This document shows, piece by piece, positions 9,500-18,627 of a DNA stretch of 64,000 nucleotides. The notes under the pieces are model-generated. The model had not been told where the DNA came from. It saw only the letters and a list, made by a program, of their open reading frames with translations, and made no database searches. This DNA is from Hymenobacter radiodurans (GTDB lineage Bacteria > Bacteroidota > Bacteroidia > Cytophagales > Hymenobacteraceae), in assembly GCF_004355185.1 (NCBI RefSeq), contig NZ_CP037922.1, forward strand, positions 620,001 through 684,000, read 5' to 3'. The first letter of the stretch is position 1. Each line of letters begins with the position of its first letter. The position numbers and the translations under genes are program-made.

Positions 9500-10069
9500 C
9501 TATAATTCGTCCAGCGACATCCGCTTCGGCATTAGGTCGCGGCGGAATTCGCTTACGGAGCGACCCGTTACCTGCCGAAACTGATTGCTCAGATGCTGAC
9601 CGCTGCTGTAGCGCATATGATCAGCTATTTCGCTGAGCGTCAACTCACCATAGCTCAACATTTCCTTGACGCGCTCAATCTTAAGGCGAATCAGGTATTT
9701 CTCGATGGTGAGGTTGGCAGTACGCGAAAAGACTTTGCTTAAGTGCGAATAGGTAGCCGAGAACCGGTCGGTGAGGAACGCCGACGTGGTGAGGGGCATG
9801 CGCGCGGTGCGCAGGTGCTCTAAATATTCGGCGAGGGAGGTTTTTATTTGCTCAGTAAGCTGCTCCGCACGCCCAGTCAGGACATCGAAACCAGCTTCGC
9901 GCAGCAAAGGCGCTACCGTGGCAGGGTCGACGGGCGTGGTGTGCTTTAGTTGGGCATGGCCCAATTTAACTTCTGTAGGTTGATACCCAGCCTGTTCGAG
10001 CACGTGGTGCACGGCTTCAATGCAACGTGGGCAAACCATGTTTTTAATGTAGAGCAGCGTAGTTTTCAC
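9500..10069 (-). CDS. HMA-like domain fused to AraC-type HTH regulator
   Basis: 189 residues. Residues 1-70 look like a heavy-metal-associated fold with the metal-site motif MVCPRC (Cys13, Cys16). Residues about 90-185 are an AraC-type double helix-turn-helix: SHLSKVFSRTANLTIEKYLIRLKIERVKEML, then EIADHMRYSSGQHLSNQFRQVTGRSVSEFR. The natural inference is a DNA-binding regulator that senses a soft metal such as copper. The start is GTG at 10069 and overlaps the stop of the upstream gene by four bases (GTGA), so the two are probably translated together. No metal transporter is adjacent. Confidence 0.8.
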   Translation of the reverse strand: MKTTLLYIKNMVCPRCIEAVHHVLEQAGYQPTEVKLGHAQLKHTTPVDPATVAPLLREAGFDVLTGRAEQLTEQIKTSLAEYLEHLRTARMPLTTSAFLTDRFSATYSHLSKVFSRTANLTIEKYLIRLKIERVKEMLSYGELTLSEIADHMRYSSGQHLSNQFRQVTGRSVSEFRRDLMPKRMSLDEL

Positions 10070-10428
10070 GGGCGAGGTTTTGGTTTTTGGTCTGAACGCG
10101 GAGCCGAACGAGTCGACTTCCGCGAAGGTGAGTTAGGAACTGCAACAGAACGCGCACGCTGATCGGATTTAGGCTGATTTACTGCCCAACCCGGACCGAA
10201 CCAATTAGCTGCTGCCCAATTAATGAAGGGGACAACACCTAAAAAGGTAACGGCTAAGAGCCAGAAAAATAAAAAAAACGCGCCAAACACACGGACCAAC
10301 AATTCATTTTGCACACCGAATACATATACTACCAGCATCACTGCGAGTAATAGACTTATGCCGGCTATTAGGCCTGTACGGCGCCATAACGGACGATAAG
10401 TGACTAGTACAGAGCGACTGGCAGGCAT
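10066..10428 (-). CDS. Small two-helix membrane protein, hypothetical
   Basis: 120 residues with two hydrophobic helices (about residues 17-38 and 45-68) and a basic, Pro-rich cytoplasmic-type tail. It overlaps the HMA-AraC gene by four bases and is the first gene of that two-gene unit, so it may be part of the same response. No known family is recognised. A clear TATCTTTG element lies 23 bases before the ATG. Confidence 0.65.
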   Translation of the reverse strand: MPASRSVLVTYRPLWRRTGLIAGISLLLAVMLVVYVFGVQNELLVRVFGAFFLFFWLLAVTFLGVVPFINWAAANWFGPGWAVNQPKSDQRARSVAVPNSPSRKSTRSAPRSDQKPKPRP

Positions 10429-10450
10429 TGCTAAAGTGTAAGCAGAACGA

Positions 10451-10458
10451 CAAAGATA
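10451..10458 (-). promoter_or_regulatory. Bacteroidota -7 element TATCTTTG for the membrane protein/AraC unit
   Basis: Reads TATCTTTG on the minus strand, directly upstream of the ATG at 10428, implying a leader of only about 15 bases. Confidence 0.6.
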
Positions 10459-10464
10459 TTGTTT

Positions 10465-10850
10465 CTAGAACTTTTGAGCTTTCTGAGCGACTACCAGGTC
10501 TGGTAGCTCCTGTTGCAGTGACTGTCCTTGGTCGTCGGACCAAGGATTCATTTGGTTACTAAGCTGCGAGCCATGCAAGCCGATGTCGGCAGGCAAACGG
10601 TAAAATGATGCCTGGCAGATGTGGGACGCGGGCTCCAGGTACGCAATTTGGTAAGCGTAGCAGCAGCCGAATAGGTAATATTGGATCGGCTGTTTTTGCC
10701 ATTGAACTGATCGGCAGCCATCAAGATAGGATATTCCGAACGAAAAAGGACGAATGAGCCGGTGTGGCCGTCGGATTCCTCAGCGAAATGAGCCGCCTTA
10801 GGCAGCTGGCCAAGCCCGGCTATGCGGTGCCCATTGGCCAGTTGCCCCAC
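10465..10850 (-). other. Unresolved minus-strand region, possible broken or frameshifted gene
   Basis: The spacer 10429-11073 is about 645 bases without a confident gene. On the minus strand one frame is open from 10850 to 10548 (starting MGQLANGHRIAG). A second frame is open from about 10790 to a stop at 10465-10467 and ends MNPWSDDQGQ...AQKF. The two overlap in different frames, as expected if a base is missing, but I recognise no family in either. Between 10851 and 11073 I see nothing besides the leader of the next gene. Confidence 0.25.
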
Positions 10851-11073
10851 TAAAGCCCGAACGCAGAGTAGCTAAGCACAGCGTTGGATGGGGCTGAAGA
10901 AATGAGCATAAGCGAAGGGTTGAGGTTCGGTTTGCGAATTCTAATGTACATACATTCAATTAATTTTTCTAGTTCGAACTGCTATAGTCGGTAGCTAAAA
11001 TCAACTACCGCTTCAATCTGCCGTATCATAGGTTAACCCGTTTACTTGCCTTGTATATACTTGTACCCAACTC

Positions 11074-11376
11074 ATGAAAACTTCCTTTTTGCCTCGAATT
11101 CTGCTCCTGGGGGGCATTTTTGCTATTTCGCTCACTAGCTGCAGCACCGGTACTGACCCAGGCGAAACCAATGTGGAAAGTGGCTCCGCGAAAGAGCAGG
11201 TAAATGAAAATAAATCGGACGCCAACGACCCCGACGATAAACTTTACACGACTTCTGATGCTGCCACCAACGGAGCTACGGCCGATACCTCTACCGTAAA
11301 AACCGGTAAGCAAGTGTATGATGAAGCCGATGACCGGCGCGACGAAAATGTGGATGGCAAGGCCGGCCCACAATAA
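11074..11376 (+). CDS. Small acidic lipoprotein, hypothetical
   Basis: 100 residues. A lipoprotein signal ends at the lipobox SLTSC (Cys23). The rest is hydrophilic and rich in Asp, Glu, Ser, Thr and Lys, with no predicted globular core. It is probably a flexible surface or periplasmic lipoprotein. It is a single gene with an 18-bp perfect terminator right after it. Confidence 0.65.
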   Translation: MKTSFLPRILLLGGIFAISLTSCSTGTDPGETNVESGSAKEQVNENKSDANDPDDKLYTTSDAATNGATADTSTVKTGKQVYDEADDRRDENVDGKAGPQ

Positions 11377-11384
11377 TCAGGACT

Positions 11385-11430
11385 GCACAAAAAAAGCCCC
11401 CCAGACAAGTCCGGGGGGCTTTTTTTGTGC
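11385..11430. terminator. Bidirectional terminator with 18-bp perfect stem
   Basis: 11385-11402 (GCACAAAAAAAGCCCCCC) pairs exactly with 11413-11430 around a 10-base loop. It sits between the converging lipoprotein gene (+) and btuG-like gene (-). Confidence 0.92.
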
Positions 11431-11445
11431 GGTAAAACCTAGGTT

Positions 11446-12537
11446 TTAGTAAAACACAAAGCTGTTCGGGCCGATATTCACGCCAAATGAATCGATAGCC
11501 ATGCCCGTGGGTTGGTAGCGGATAACCTTGCCCGTGGTGGTAAATGGGGCAATCGATCCGTAAATCGTGTTGTCCTGCGGATCGATGCCTAAGCCGTAGA
11601 AGTTACGACGCACAAGAGGCGTAGCCGGTAGCGTTGAGGAAGTTGCGCTAAGCTGATATACGGCGCTCCGATAGCTATAATATAGCTGGTCCTTGGCCGC
11701 ATTAATCACCAGATTGCTGGGGCCGCCGCTAGGGAAAGGCAGTACTGTTTGGTTGGTTGGGCTGCCCGGCGCAAAGCGTATCAAACTGCCGTTAGTAGAA
11801 GAAACTACGGCAAACGTAGGTGCCGGACCATAGCGCGTAATACCAGCGCAGGCCACCCAGAGGTTACCACTTTTGTCCTGCACTATACTGGTAGGGCCAT
11901 CCTGTACCTGAATGGTGGTTTCTACCACGTCAGAAGTGGGGTTGATAACGCTGACGGTGTTTTCATCTGAGTTGGCGACGTACAAGCGGCCATTAGCCAA
12001 AAGCAGCTGCTCGGGCTGCCGGCCTACCGGAATAGACTTGGTTACGGTATTCGTGCGCAGATCTATAACGGCTACTCGGCCCGGCTTGCCGCGCTCAATC
12101 CACTCGGTGAGGTAAGCCTTCGATGAGCTTACCGCTACGAGGTAGCGTGGCTGCTGCAATCGGTCGATGGTGGCTACCTGCTTAAAGTCGGCCATAGTCA
12201 CTACTTCTACCTTGCCAGTGGCATTTACCACAATGTAGCCTTGGTCGCCAACTACCGTCATCGACTGCACCACATCGCCCAGAATGCGGCCATTGACTTT
12301 GGTAAACAAGTTATTATCAACAACTGTCTTAGACGTTTTGCTGAATAAGCTGATGGCACCGTTGGGCGTATTAAACTGGCCCTCGTTAACGACATATACG
12401 TTGGATCCGTTGCCAGCAGGCGCAGGCGGACCGGTAAGCGGACCATCACTCTCAGGGTCGCAGCCAATGAGGGTAAGCGCGCCGACGCCCGTGAGCAGGG
12501 TGCGCGTGAAGAAAGAGGAAAGGCGGAGTTGGAACAT
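11446..12537 (-). CDS. BtuG-like beta-propeller surface lipoprotein (YVTN/DUF5074 type)
   Basis: 363 residues from the ATG at 12537, the in-frame start that leaves a normal lipoprotein signal (lipobox TLIGC, Cys26). The mature protein is a run of beta-propeller repeats, for example GRVAVIDLRTNTV, GRLYVANSDENTVSVI and SGNLWVACAG. It lies 32 bases behind btuB in an operon headed by a cobalamin riboswitch. In Bacteroides, BtuG proteins of this architecture bind cobalamin tightly at the surface and pass it to BtuB; the same role is inferred here from context plus fold. Binding residues cannot be checked by eye. Confidence 0.75.
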   Translation of the reverse strand: MFQLRLSSFFTRTLLTGVGALTLIGCDPESDGPLTGPPAPAGNGSNVYVVNEGQFNTPNGAISLFSKTSKTVVDNNLFTKVNGRILGDVVQSMTVVGDQGYIVVNATGKVEVVTMADFKQVATIDRLQQPRYLVAVSSSKAYLTEWIERGKPGRVAVIDLRTNTVTKSIPVGRQPEQLLLANGRLYVANSDENTVSVINPTSDVVETTIQVQDGPTSIVQDKSGNLWVACAGITRYGPAPTFAVVSSTNGSLIRFAPGSPTNQTVLPFPSGGPSNLVINAAKDQLYYSYRSAVYQLSATSSTLPATPLVRRNFYGLGIDPQDNTIYGSIAPFTTTGKVIRYQPTGMAIDSFGVNIGPNSFVFY

Positions 12538-12569
12538 ATAATAAAAGAGTAAAAAGAAAGGAATCTTGA

Positions 12570-14553
12570 TTAGCGCCAAGTGAGGCGGAGGCTGAGCGCG
12601 ACGTTGCGCGGCGGCATGGCCCGGTAGGCATATACCTGGTAGTTCCGGTTGGTTAGATTGAAGCCTTGCGCCAGCACCGTCACGGCCCAGGTAGGCGTAA
12701 TAGCCAGCGTTCGGCCCAGGCTGGCGTTAAGCAGGGTATAAGACGGCAGGAAATCGACGGCGGAAGCATCGGTGTAGCGGTAGCCGGTGAAGGTGAGGCC
12801 AGTGGTAAGCTGCCATTTGTGCCAGCTCTGATCCGTGGTGAAGGCAAACGAATGCAGCGGCACGTAAGGCAACTGCCGGCCCACCGGGTCAGGATCTTCA
12901 GCGCGGCCTTTCACCTTTTCCGACTGCGTAAAACCGTAAGCCGCCCGAGCCGTGAGCGAATAAGCCCCCCAATGACCAGTCAGCTGCGAACTGGCTTCTA
13001 CACCCCGGGCACGCACTTGGCGCAGGTTGCGCGGCGTGTAGTCGCCTTGGGTATTCGGCAACCATTGCACCCAGTCGTCTACTACTTGGTGATAAGCCGT
13101 GAGTTCTGTTTGGAGGTTCCAGGGGGCATTTTTGGTGAACTGATGCCGCAGGCCAGCCTCATAGCCAAGGCCGTTTTCGGGGCGAAGATTCGGGTCGCCG
13201 GTACGCCAGAAACGCTCGTTCAGGGTAGGGGCACGGTAGCTGCGCGAGGCGCTTACTTTCAGGGATACTTGTTGAGCAGAAGTTTGCCAGAACTGCCATT
13301 CGGCCCCTACGGTAGGGGCAAGCGGCGGTCGGCGGCCAGATATAAATGCCTGCCTTAGGTTAGCTGTGAGCTGCAAGCGAGGGACAGGATCGTAGCGTAG
13401 CAGCCCAAAGCCCGAAAACCGGTTTTCGGACACTGAACGGCCGTAGCCATCTACTTCAGCCGCAAAGTGCTGGGCTTCACCACCAAGTCGCAGGCTCGCT
13501 TTGAGTTGAAAGTGACTGTGTGCTCGGCCTGTGCCTGCGTGGTGCGAACCCGCGAATTGCTTGTCAGGTCGTCGTTTCGGTAATCAATAACGTCCTCAAA
13601 CCACGCCACCCGCACCACCGACTCATGACGCCCGGAGGCTACGTGGCGGTAGCCGGCCAGCAGGCGGCGGCTTTGGTCTCGCTCACGAGCGTGGTTGTTG
13701 CCTGAACCAATGGCCGGCTGAAGCTGCCGGTCGGCATCCGTGAGCCAGATAGCCGCCATTAGCTCGCCCCGCTCACCCAGACGAAGAGTGGCGTCCTGGC
13801 TTAGGCTCCATTGGCGCACTGCCGCATTCTGCTGGTGCCGGCGTACCAAACCCGTTATTTCGGGTGAGTTGTAAGGGAAATCATTTCGGGCTTCGCGGTA
13901 GGAGGCTGCTGTACGTACAGCTACCCTTTGATTGCTGAAGCGCCCTTCCACGCTGCCCGCGCCCAAGCCATACTGACCCGCATCCAGCTGGGCACTTACC
14001 TGTGGGCCTGCCCCCAGCGAATAGGCGAGGAAAGTAGTACGGTGCCGCCCACGGCGCCGGTGCCATACGTAGCGCCGGCCGGCCCATGCTGCACATCGAT
14101 GCGAGTGCTGGCCCCAGCAGGTAAAAGGGCAAAATCAGCCTCTCCCAGCGAAGGTAAGTTGATGTTGAAGCCATTCCACAGCACGGCCGTGTGCCTAGCC
14201 GATGTGCCCCGAATCGTAATAGAAGACAGTTGCCCAGGCCCGTAATTCTTGATAAACAGAGGCGTGCGCGCCGCCAATACATCGGTAAGTGTGCCCGTGC
14301 GGTACTGACTCAAGGCCAGCGAGTCGATAGAGGTAAGGCGGCTGCCCACAGCAAACCGGCCGGGGCGTGCGGCTTGTACCCGCACATCAGGAAGCAGTTG
14401 GACGGTGGAAAGCCGGCTGGAATCAGAAGGTAAGCTACCGGTGGGAGTGGCTTGCTGGGCCTGACTAGGAAAGGCGCTGAAAAAGGCCCCCACTAGTCCC
14501 AAAGCCGATAGTGGCTTAAGCAGCAAGCGCCGCCAAGATATAGATGTACGCAT
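12570..14553 (-). CDS. btuB: TonB-dependent cobalamin receptor BtuB (two frameshifts in this sequence)
   Basis: Three consecutive open frames on the minus strand make one receptor of 661 residues once two bases are restored. The signal and plug domain are in 13996-14553, with LTSIDS, the LFIKNYGPGQLSSITIRG segment and VQHGPAGATYGTGAVGG. The barrel continues in the other two frames and ends in a normal NVALSLRLTWR final strand. Break 1 is the C5 run 14011-14015 (minus-strand TGGGGGCAGG; one more G restores RWGAGPQVSAQLDAG). Break 2 is the TTT at 13500-13502 (one more A on the minus strand restores FNSKASLRLGGEAQ). The cobalamin riboswitch upstream identifies the ligand as B12 or a relative. 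Outer-membrane uptake would use TonB energy. Confidence 0.85.
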
Positions 14554-14728
14554 AATCCGAACTAAATTTTCGGTTTAGGAAAATTCAGTTCAAAACCTCG
14601 CATAAGTCCTCCTAAAGCAGGAAAACTACCGCGAAGCCGAGGCCGAAAACAGGAAAACCGGCCGCCCAAAGCGGCCACTGCATTCGTTCTCCGCCCTTCC
14701 TCCGAAAGCGCTGAACATTAAACTTGTA

Positions 14729-14930
14729 CAGGCAGGTCTCCTGGCTTGCTTCGAGTGGCGCCGCCTTCCCATTTCTCGAACTTCTGCTAGAGCAGAAGCT
14801 TTCAGCGAAACAGTGGCAGGGGGATTGGCCCACCCTCCTTTGAAGCGTACAGTTGCGGGGACAGCTCCCGATTTGAACGGGATTCCCTTTTCAGCCTCGC
14901 CCCACAATCGGGGTCTGGCCACCTATAACA
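14729..14930 (-). ncRNA. Cobalamin riboswitch
   Basis: On the minus strand the conserved elements appear in order: GAAAAGGGAA (near 14885-14895), the GCTGTCCCCGCAACTGT core (14849-14865), a GCCACTG segment near 14811, and the B12 box AGCCAGGAGACCTGCC (14731-14746). It lies between a TAnnTTTG promoter and btuB, with about 175 bases from the B12 box to the start codon. High cobalamin would be expected to shut off btuB and the BtuG-like gene. The exact ends are estimated. Confidence 0.93.
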
Positions 14931-14933
14931 GCA

Positions 14934-14941
14934 CAAAGATA
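14934..14941 (-). promoter_or_regulatory. Bacteroidota -7 element TATCTTTG for the riboswitch-btuB operon
   Basis: Reads TATCTTTG on the minus strand, placing the transcription start just before the riboswitch. Confidence 0.6.
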
Positions 14942-15051
14942 GCGGCATTCGGTCGAATACAACGCGTATCATGTCAGGCGGAAGGTAATGAAGGCGAGTA
15001 CAAACTCGTCGGTAGTCGTATAGAAGCTTAAATGACCCTTCAGTTTAGATA

Positions 15052-15660
15052 ATGGCCACCAAATTGCCCCCCAGCTTCTACCGTCGTCCCGACCCGGTCC
15101 AGATTGCCCACGAACTGCTCGGTAAGCATGTATTTTCAAACCTTAATGGCGAGCTAACCGGTGGCCGCATCGTGGAGGCTGAAGCATATTCCCACGTCGG
15201 TGACCAGTCACTCACCATGCACATCAAGCGTCGCGGAGCCCACTCGCAAGCTTTATTGGAGCCAGGTGGACGTGCTTACCTCTACCAAGTATATCAGCGG
15301 CATACCTTATTCAACATCAGCACCAATGAGGCAGAAAAGCCTGATACAGTGCTTATTCGGGCTATTGAGCCGTTGCAGGGAATAGAAATCATGCTACAGC
15401 GACGAGGGCAAACGACAGTCTCACCGAAGCTTACTGCTGGTCCGGGCTTGCTGACGCAGGCGCTTGGTATCACGCCTGCCCTTACCGGTGCGGATTTGCA
15501 AGGCGATGTGCTATGGTTAGAAGATCATGGCGAAATAGTGCCTGAAGAACAGGTAAAAAGAAGCGCCCGCGTCGGGCTGGCCTATGCTGGCGACGAAGCC
15601 GCTAACCTGCCCTGGCGCTTTCGCATCATTGGCAACCCGTGGACCAGCAAAGCCTCATAG
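15052..15660 (+). CDS. DNA-3-methyladenine glycosylase (AAG/MPG family)
   Basis: 202 residues, the usual size of the bacterial AAG family. Diagnostic segments are LLGKHVF near the N terminus, GRIVEAEAYSHVGD with the catalytic Glu (about residue 43), and YLYQVYQRHTLFNI. TAGPGLLTQALGIT follows later. The enzyme removes alkylated purines such as 3-methyladenine from DNA to start base-excision repair. The start is ATG at 15052. It is a single gene closed by the terminator at 15693-15736. Confidence 0.92.
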   Translation: MATKLPPSFYRRPDPVQIAHELLGKHVFSNLNGELTGGRIVEAEAYSHVGDQSLTMHIKRRGAHSQALLEPGGRAYLYQVYQRHTLFNISTNEAEKPDTVLIRAIEPLQGIEIMLQRRGQTTVSPKLTAGPGLLTQALGITPALTGADLQGDVLWLEDHGEIVPEEQVKRSARVGLAYAGDEAANLPWRFRIIGNPWTSKAS

Positions 15661-15692
15661 TCATGTACACTAGCGCAGTAATATTTCTTAGA

Positions 15693-15736
15693 ACCCAAAA
15701 AAGCCCCCCAGACTAGTTCTGGGGGCTTTTTTGGGT
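15693..15736. terminator. Bidirectional terminator
   Basis: ACCCAAAAAAGCCCCCCAGA pairs with TTCTGGGGGCTTTTTTGGGT. The left arm has six C and the right arm five G, a possible one-base undercall. It lies between converging genes. Confidence 0.85.
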
Positions 15737-15761
15737 GATTATATCGGCCAATTTGTTTCCG

Positions 15762-16979
15762 TCAACTCAACCAATCAGAAAAGTCTGCGGTTTGGCTTTT
15801 CTCGCAGACTAGCACCATCAGACGGCCGCGCAGATCGGTAGTAGCAAACAGGTAAGTGTCGCCGCCTTCCCGAATACCCGTACGCAGGCGAAACTCGGCT
15901 ACTGAGTCAGGGAAGTTGCGTGTTGTGACGTGGGCCCGCGCCTCAAAGCCAAGGTGGGGGAGAAGGGCGTCACGGTCGTAGCGCTCGGTGGCTCGAATGC
16001 GGAAAATACGGCCTGGAAAGTCGGGTCGAAGCGTATCGGCCGTATATAAGTGGCTATGCTGGTGAAGCTTTAGTAGCTCAAAAGCCGTTCCTATACTTTT
16101 GAAGCCTCCCGCCTTCAAAACCGCTACGTTGGGCTCGTATAAGTACTGTTGAGGCTCAGCGTAGCGTGGTATCGCACGCGCCTCCCGGGCCTTGTTTAGT
16201 CGGAATTCCTGCTGCTCCCCATTTCGCAATAGATTGACGGTAAACCGCTCCGGGTCTATTGCTGCCTCTGGGCCAAGCTCGTACAACACCTCTTTGCACT
16301 CGTTATCAACAGCTACTACCCACAGGCGGCGCACTTGTCTGAGTTCGCTCAGTGCCTGCTCAATATCAAGCATGGGCGAGGTTTTGAGCAGTACCCGCCG
16401 GCTTTTATGAAGCAGCAAAGGCAACAGACGCAACACATCCGGCTCGCAGTCCTGGAGGCGGAATATCTTGCGGGCTGCTGTATCGCGCCGGGCCGGATCG
16501 AGGTAAATCCAGTCGAACGTATCGGGCGTGTTTTTAAGGAAATTTATGGCTTCGCTGGCATGGCATTGCACATTGCGAATACCCAATTGTGCCAGATTAT
16601 ACTCTACTACGCCTACTAGTTTTGCGTCGCGCTCAACATAATGCACCTCCGGTATCCGGGTAGCAAAATACGTGGCATCAACTCCAAAGCCACCAGTTAA
16701 GTCGGCTAAGCGTTGGCCACTTACAAGGCTGGCTTTAAAGGCTGCGGCTCGAGCTGAGGAGGCTTGCTCGACGGAAACTGCGCTCGGAAAAATCAGGTCA
16801 GGATTATCAGCCCAAGCGGGGATTTTGGTGCGGGCTTTCTGGCGCGCCTGAATCTGGCGTACCAAGTCGGGCACAGGCAGGCCCGGAAAGCGTCGGGCCT
16901 GAAGGGCAAGTTGGGCGGGGTCGTGGTGCAGGTGGTCGGCAACGTACTGCCGAGCCGCGTCGGGCAGCGGAAAGTCCAT
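15762..16979 (-). CDS. Class I SAM-dependent methyltransferase with THUMP-like C-terminal domain
   Basis: 405 residues. The SAM site is clear: LADLTGGFGVDATYFA (motif I, about residues 92-107), VHYVERDAKLV, then FDWIYLDPARRD (motif IV with the DPxR signature). The C-terminal third matches the THUMP-like domain found in this Bacteroidota family. The family is thought to methylate RNA or protein, but the substrate is not established. The gene converges on the glycosylase gene and shares its terminator. Confidence 0.85.
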   Translation of the reverse strand: MDFPLPDAARQYVADHLHHDPAQLALQARRFPGLPVPDLVRQIQARQKARTKIPAWADNPDLIFPSAVSVEQASSARAAAFKASLVSGQRLADLTGGFGVDATYFATRIPEVHYVERDAKLVGVVEYNLAQLGIRNVQCHASEAINFLKNTPDTFDWIYLDPARRDTAARKIFRLQDCEPDVLRLLPLLLHKSRRVLLKTSPMLDIEQALSELRQVRRLWVVAVDNECKEVLYELGPEAAIDPERFTVNLLRNGEQQEFRLNKAREARAIPRYAEPQQYLYEPNVAVLKAGGFKSIGTAFELLKLHQHSHLYTADTLRPDFPGRIFRIRATERYDRDALLPHLGFEARAHVTTRNFPDSVAEFRLRTGIREGGDTYLFATTDLRGRLMVLVCEKSQTADFSDWLS

Positions 16980-17016
16980 AGCTATGCTTACGCAAAAACT
17001 GGCTCTTTAGCGCAAT

Positions 17017-17606
17017 CTAGCGCAAATTCCAGCGCAATGCGAGCTGAGGTTGGCCAGTAGGAGCCGCCGTAAGACCCACAGCCGTGGGCGATACACGCTG
17101 GAAAAGGCTCCCCCGCGCTGCTGGCCAGCCAGCATTATGAGCTTCTACTGCGCGCTGAAAATGGGTATTAGTGTTACGGCTAATGAATACGTTTGCCAGC
17201 AAACTGGCAGCGGCCACCCCAATAGCCACCTTCTGCGGATTGCTAAAATAGCGCTGCTCGCCTTCGCCAGCCAGCACCTGCTGACCATAGAATCCTAAGG
17301 CACCCACAAAGGTCAGACGCTCCGCCAAAAACAGCCATTTCTGCTGCCGGTAGCTATTTAGGTGCTCCAGAGCCTGGGTGTTACCGGCCAAATAAGGACG
17401 CAAGCGCTGCCCAAAAAAGCCAGCATTCTGGTACTCATTTGTGCCCTGGGGGCAAAATAGAAGTTCTTTTGAGAGCCGTTCAGGCCACGGCCTTGGTCCT
17501 CGGGGCTGAGGCGTAAAATGGTAGGCGTTTGCTGGGCTTGTGCAACACTAAATACCAGCAAGAAGCTGAGCAATAAGGCAAAAGAACGAAAAGGGTGCAT
17601 ATTCAT
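17017..17606 (-). CDS. Hypothetical exported membrane protein (frameshifted here)
   Basis: 196 residues after restoring one base. A signal peptide (LLLSFLLVFSVAQAQQ) starts at the in-frame ATG at 17606. After a short linker containing NFYFAPQG, two hydrophobic segments follow (FVGALGFYGQQVL; VAIGVAAASLLANVFIS). The break is the G5 run 17448-17452: one more base joins the frames as FAPQGTNEYQNAGFFGQRLRPYL. No known family is recognised. The 150-base spacer downstream to the next + strand gene holds only a probable divergent promoter. Confidence 0.6.
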
Positions 17607-17762
17607 AGGAGCAGTAAGCAGCAATAGGTAGGGAAAGGTAATTGACTACAGGGCGGCGGAATTAGTTCAGTGAGAGCAAAATCTTTCAACCGCTAACTCA
17701 ACAAAAGGGCCAAGCTCTACGTTCTGAGGCCAGTTTACTTAGGTTCCACATTTAATTTGCTT

Positions 17763-18503
17763 ATGACAACTCTCGCAACTGCTTTTCGCCGCTACCTCCT
17801 GCTGGCTGCAATGCCTGCCGCCGCGCTAGCCTTCTCCGGCTGCGGCGACGATGATGACAATGGTCCGGGTAATGGCCGAGTAATGGCTGTACACGCTGCT
17901 GCCTCCGCCAACGTGCGCGTAAAAGTGCTGATCAATAATTCGGAAGTAGGTCAGCTTAACTATGGCCAGAATTCGAGCTACCTGAATGCTCCAGCTGGCG
18001 CACAGGAAGTAAAGATTAACGTTGCTGCTTCCGACCAGAACGCTGCAACGCAGACCGTTACTATTGAGCGCGACAAGAATCAGTCACTGTTCGCCTACGC
18101 TCCCAGCACGACTGCGAATGCAGTTGCTCTGCTCGCGGTATCCGATGATTTGACTGCTCCAACAGCAGGAAAGGCCAAAATCCGGTTGGTTCATCTGGGC
18201 CAGGGTGCTCCTAGCCCCGTAAACTTGGCGCAGGCTTCGGCATCGGGCGCTCCGGTGAACGTTATTCCTACGGTAGCATTTCCGACGGCTTCAGCTTTTG
18301 TAGAGATAACGCCCGGTGATTACAACTTTGTAGTGACGAACAGCACCAATGCCACGGTAACCTCAGTTGGCAACGGCACGGGCGCAGGTACCGGCACCCG
18401 GAACTATGCGGTCGGCAAAATTTACACCGTGCTTGTACGCGGCGTAGCCAGCAGCCTCGATCAAACCTTGCAGCCGAGAGCAACGGTAATTGAGAATAAC
18501 TAG
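17763..18503 (+). CDS. DUF4397 domain-containing lipoprotein
   Basis: 246 residues from the ATG at 17763; a TTG two codons upstream is less likely. The lipobox is AFSGC (Cys27), followed by an acidic Asp-rich spacer. Two DUF4397-type beta modules follow: MAVHAAASANVRVKVLINN and IRLVHLGQGAPSPVNLAQ, each with the VRVxHASP-like opening strand. These are secreted or periplasmic beta-sandwich proteins of unknown role. The gene is closed by a terminator at 18534-18570. Confidence 0.82.
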   Translation: MTTLATAFRRYLLLAAMPAAALAFSGCGDDDDNGPGNGRVMAVHAAASANVRVKVLINNSEVGQLNYGQNSSYLNAPAGAQEVKINVAASDQNAATQTVTIERDKNQSLFAYAPSTTANAVALLAVSDDLTAPTAGKAKIRLVHLGQGAPSPVNLAQASASGAPVNVIPTVAFPTASAFVEITPGDYNFVVTNSTNATVTSVGNGTGAGTGTRNYAVGKIYTVLVRGVASSLDQTLQPRATVIENN

Positions 18504-18533
18504 CTCAGCAGCAGCTACTAATTAGCTCTAAAA

Positions 18534-18570
18534 GAACCTGTTCCTTATCGGAGCAGGTTCTTTGTTTTTC
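18534..18570 (+). terminator. Rho-independent terminator
   Basis: GAACCTGTTCC pairs with GGAGCAGGTTC (one G-U pair), followed by TTTGTTTTT. Unlike most terminators in the window it does not use the C5/G6 stem. Confidence 0.85.
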
Positions 18571-18591
18571 ATCTCCAACTAACAATTTGAT

Positions 18592-18599
18592 TACCTTTG
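18592..18599 (+). promoter_or_regulatory. Bacteroidota -7 element TACCTTTG for ahcY
   Basis: An exact TAnnTTTG, 28 bases before the ahcY ATG. Confidence 0.6.
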
Positions 18600-18627
18600 C
18601 AGTTGAATAGCAAAAAAACACTATATC

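Noticed and set aside
12666..13358. 230-codon open frame on the + strand
   Set aside because: It is antisense to the BtuB barrel, has no family resemblance, and arises from the GC-rich third positions of the real gene.
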